From: Chloroflexota bacterium
Lineage (GTDB): Bacteria > Chloroflexota > Limnocylindria > Limnocylindrales > CSP1-4
DNA: 5,549 nt
Assembly: GCA_027457005.1 (NCBI GenBank)
Contig: DAIDTV010000114.1
Coordinates: forward strand, 1-5,549
Direction: 5' to 3'
Below, in pieces: positions 5,176 to 5,549 of this stretch (position 1 is its first letter; every line of letters starts with the position of its first letter). Under the pieces are notes generated by a model that made no database searches, had not been told where the DNA came from, and was given only the letters and a program-made list of their open reading frames with translations. A program made the position numbers and the translations under genes.

Positions 5176-5181
5176 TACGCT
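5176..5181 (+). promoter_or_regulatory. Candidate -10 box (TACGCT) for the zinc-ribbon cyclase gene
   Basis: TACGCT matches the TANNNT form seen before other genes here, but it lies 50 bases before the ATG at 5232, so the transcript would have a leader of about 43 bases. This agrees with the presence of a Shine-Dalgarno (GGGAGG, 5214-5219). No -35 is evident and such hexamers arise by chance, so support is weak. Confidence 0.33.
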
Positions 5182-5213
5182 GGGGCCCGCAGAGTCGCCG
5201 TTCGGAAGCCGAC

Positions 5214-5219
5214 GGGAGG
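5214..5219 (+). promoter_or_regulatory. Ribosome binding site (GGGAGG) of the zinc-ribbon cyclase gene
   Basis: GGGAGG lies 12 bases before the ATG at 5232. The spacing is longer than ideal, but it is the only purine-rich core upstream and no other in-frame start falls closer. Confidence 0.4.
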
Positions 5220-5231
5220 CCCAGCCCGCGG

Positions 5232-5549
5232 ATGGTCGTCTGTCCCGCATGTGGCGTCGAAAACGCGCCCGGTAGCCGGTTCTGCAACCGCTGCGGAGCG
5301 CAGCTTGCGGCCGTGTGCCCGACGTGTGGGGCATCGAACGTCCCGGGCGCCGTGTTCTGCAACCAGTGTGGCACGCGCCTGTCGCCTGCCTCGCCGTCCC
5401 TCGGCCAGCCCGCGCCGGTGTCCTCGCCGGGTGCGCACCGCGCCGGAGGCCCGGTCGCCGAGCGACGCCTGGTCTCGGTCCTCTTCGCCGACCTGGTGGG
5501 CTTCACCTCCCTGGCCGCAGGTCGCGGCGCCGAGGAGACCCGGGAGCTG
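5232..5549 (+). CDS. Double zinc-ribbon class III adenylate/guanylate cyclase-domain protein, 5' part only
   Basis: Only the first 106 residues are in the window; the frame is open to the last base. Two zinc ribbons come first: C4, C7, C18, C21 (CPACG...FCNRCG) and C29, C32, C43, C46 (CPTCG...FCNQCG), both CxxC-x10-CxxC. A Pro/Ser/Ala-rich linker (51-76) leads to RRLVSVLFADLVGFTSLA (78-95), the first strand of a class III nucleotide cyclase catalytic domain; D87 is the expected first metal-binding aspartate. In this common architecture the cyclase domain is often followed by an AAA/NB-ARC-type ATPase and TPR repeats, giving a protein of 1,000 residues or more, but nothing past the first cyclase strand can be seen here. 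It would make cAMP or cGMP if the remaining catalytic residues are present. The protein is probably cytosolic: no signal peptide or membrane segment is visible. ATG 5232 was chosen because the first zinc ribbon begins three codons later. Confidence 0.9.
   Translation, partial: MVVCPACGVENAPGSRFCNRCGAQLAAVCPTCGASNVPGAVFCNQCGTRLSPASPSLGQPAPVSSPGAHRAGGPVAERRLVSVLFADLVGFTSLAAGRGAEETREL

Noticed and set aside
4851..5506. Minus-strand open frames opposite the OsmC and cyclase genes, including Cys/His-rich stretches near 5162-5506
   Set aside because: The Cys/His content arises as the antisense of the CxxC zinc ribbons; the plus-strand product explains the region fully.

Overview
The window is strongly GC-rich, with codons ending mostly in G or C and compact genes on both strands. 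It has no rRNA, tRNA, CRISPR array or insertion sequence. The gene families suggest a free-living, aerobic or soil/water bacterium of the Actinomycetota or Chloroflexota (for example Limnocylindria-like lineages): two luciferase-like, probably F420-dependent oxidoreductases, a zinc-ribbon class III nucleotide cyclase, and leaderless promoters of the TANNNT type. This placement is an inference, because no phylogenetic marker gene is present.

Layout from left to right. Bases 1-697 (minus) hold the N-terminal 232 residues of an F420-type luciferase-like monooxygenase that runs off the left edge. Facing away from it is a small zinc-binding, tail-anchored protein (819-1142, plus), followed by an isoprenylcysteine carboxyl methyltransferase-family membrane protein (1224-1874, plus). 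A VOC/glyoxalase-like protein (1927-2694, plus) follows, with its own promoter overlapping a perfect palindrome. Bases 2702-2944 (minus) seem to encode a protein fragment that ends 7 bases from the VOC stop and looks like a gene remnant. A DinB/YfiT-like metal-binding protein (2952-3452, plus) converges on a second luciferase-like oxidoreductase (3520-4422, minus), with GC-rich hairpins between them. A 270-base gap holds an AT-rich island with a good promoter and an embedded inverted repeat, and leads to an OsmC/Ohr-family protein (4693-5103, plus). The right edge cuts a protein with two zinc ribbons and the start of a class III adenylate/guanylate cyclase domain (5232 onward).

The genes do not form one pathway. 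They read as small, mostly single-gene units with a loose theme of redox and detoxification enzymes (two flavin/F420 oxidoreductases, VOC, DinB-like, OsmC). The most coherent signal is regulatory. Three genes have a TANNNT box 7-8 bases before the ATG and no Shine-Dalgarno, the signature of leaderless transcription, whereas three others have purine-rich ribosome binding sites. I see no convincing novel multi-gene system. The items most worth checking are the minus-strand remnant, the palindrome at the VOC promoter, the operator-like repeat upstream of the OsmC gene, and the small zinc-binding membrane protein.
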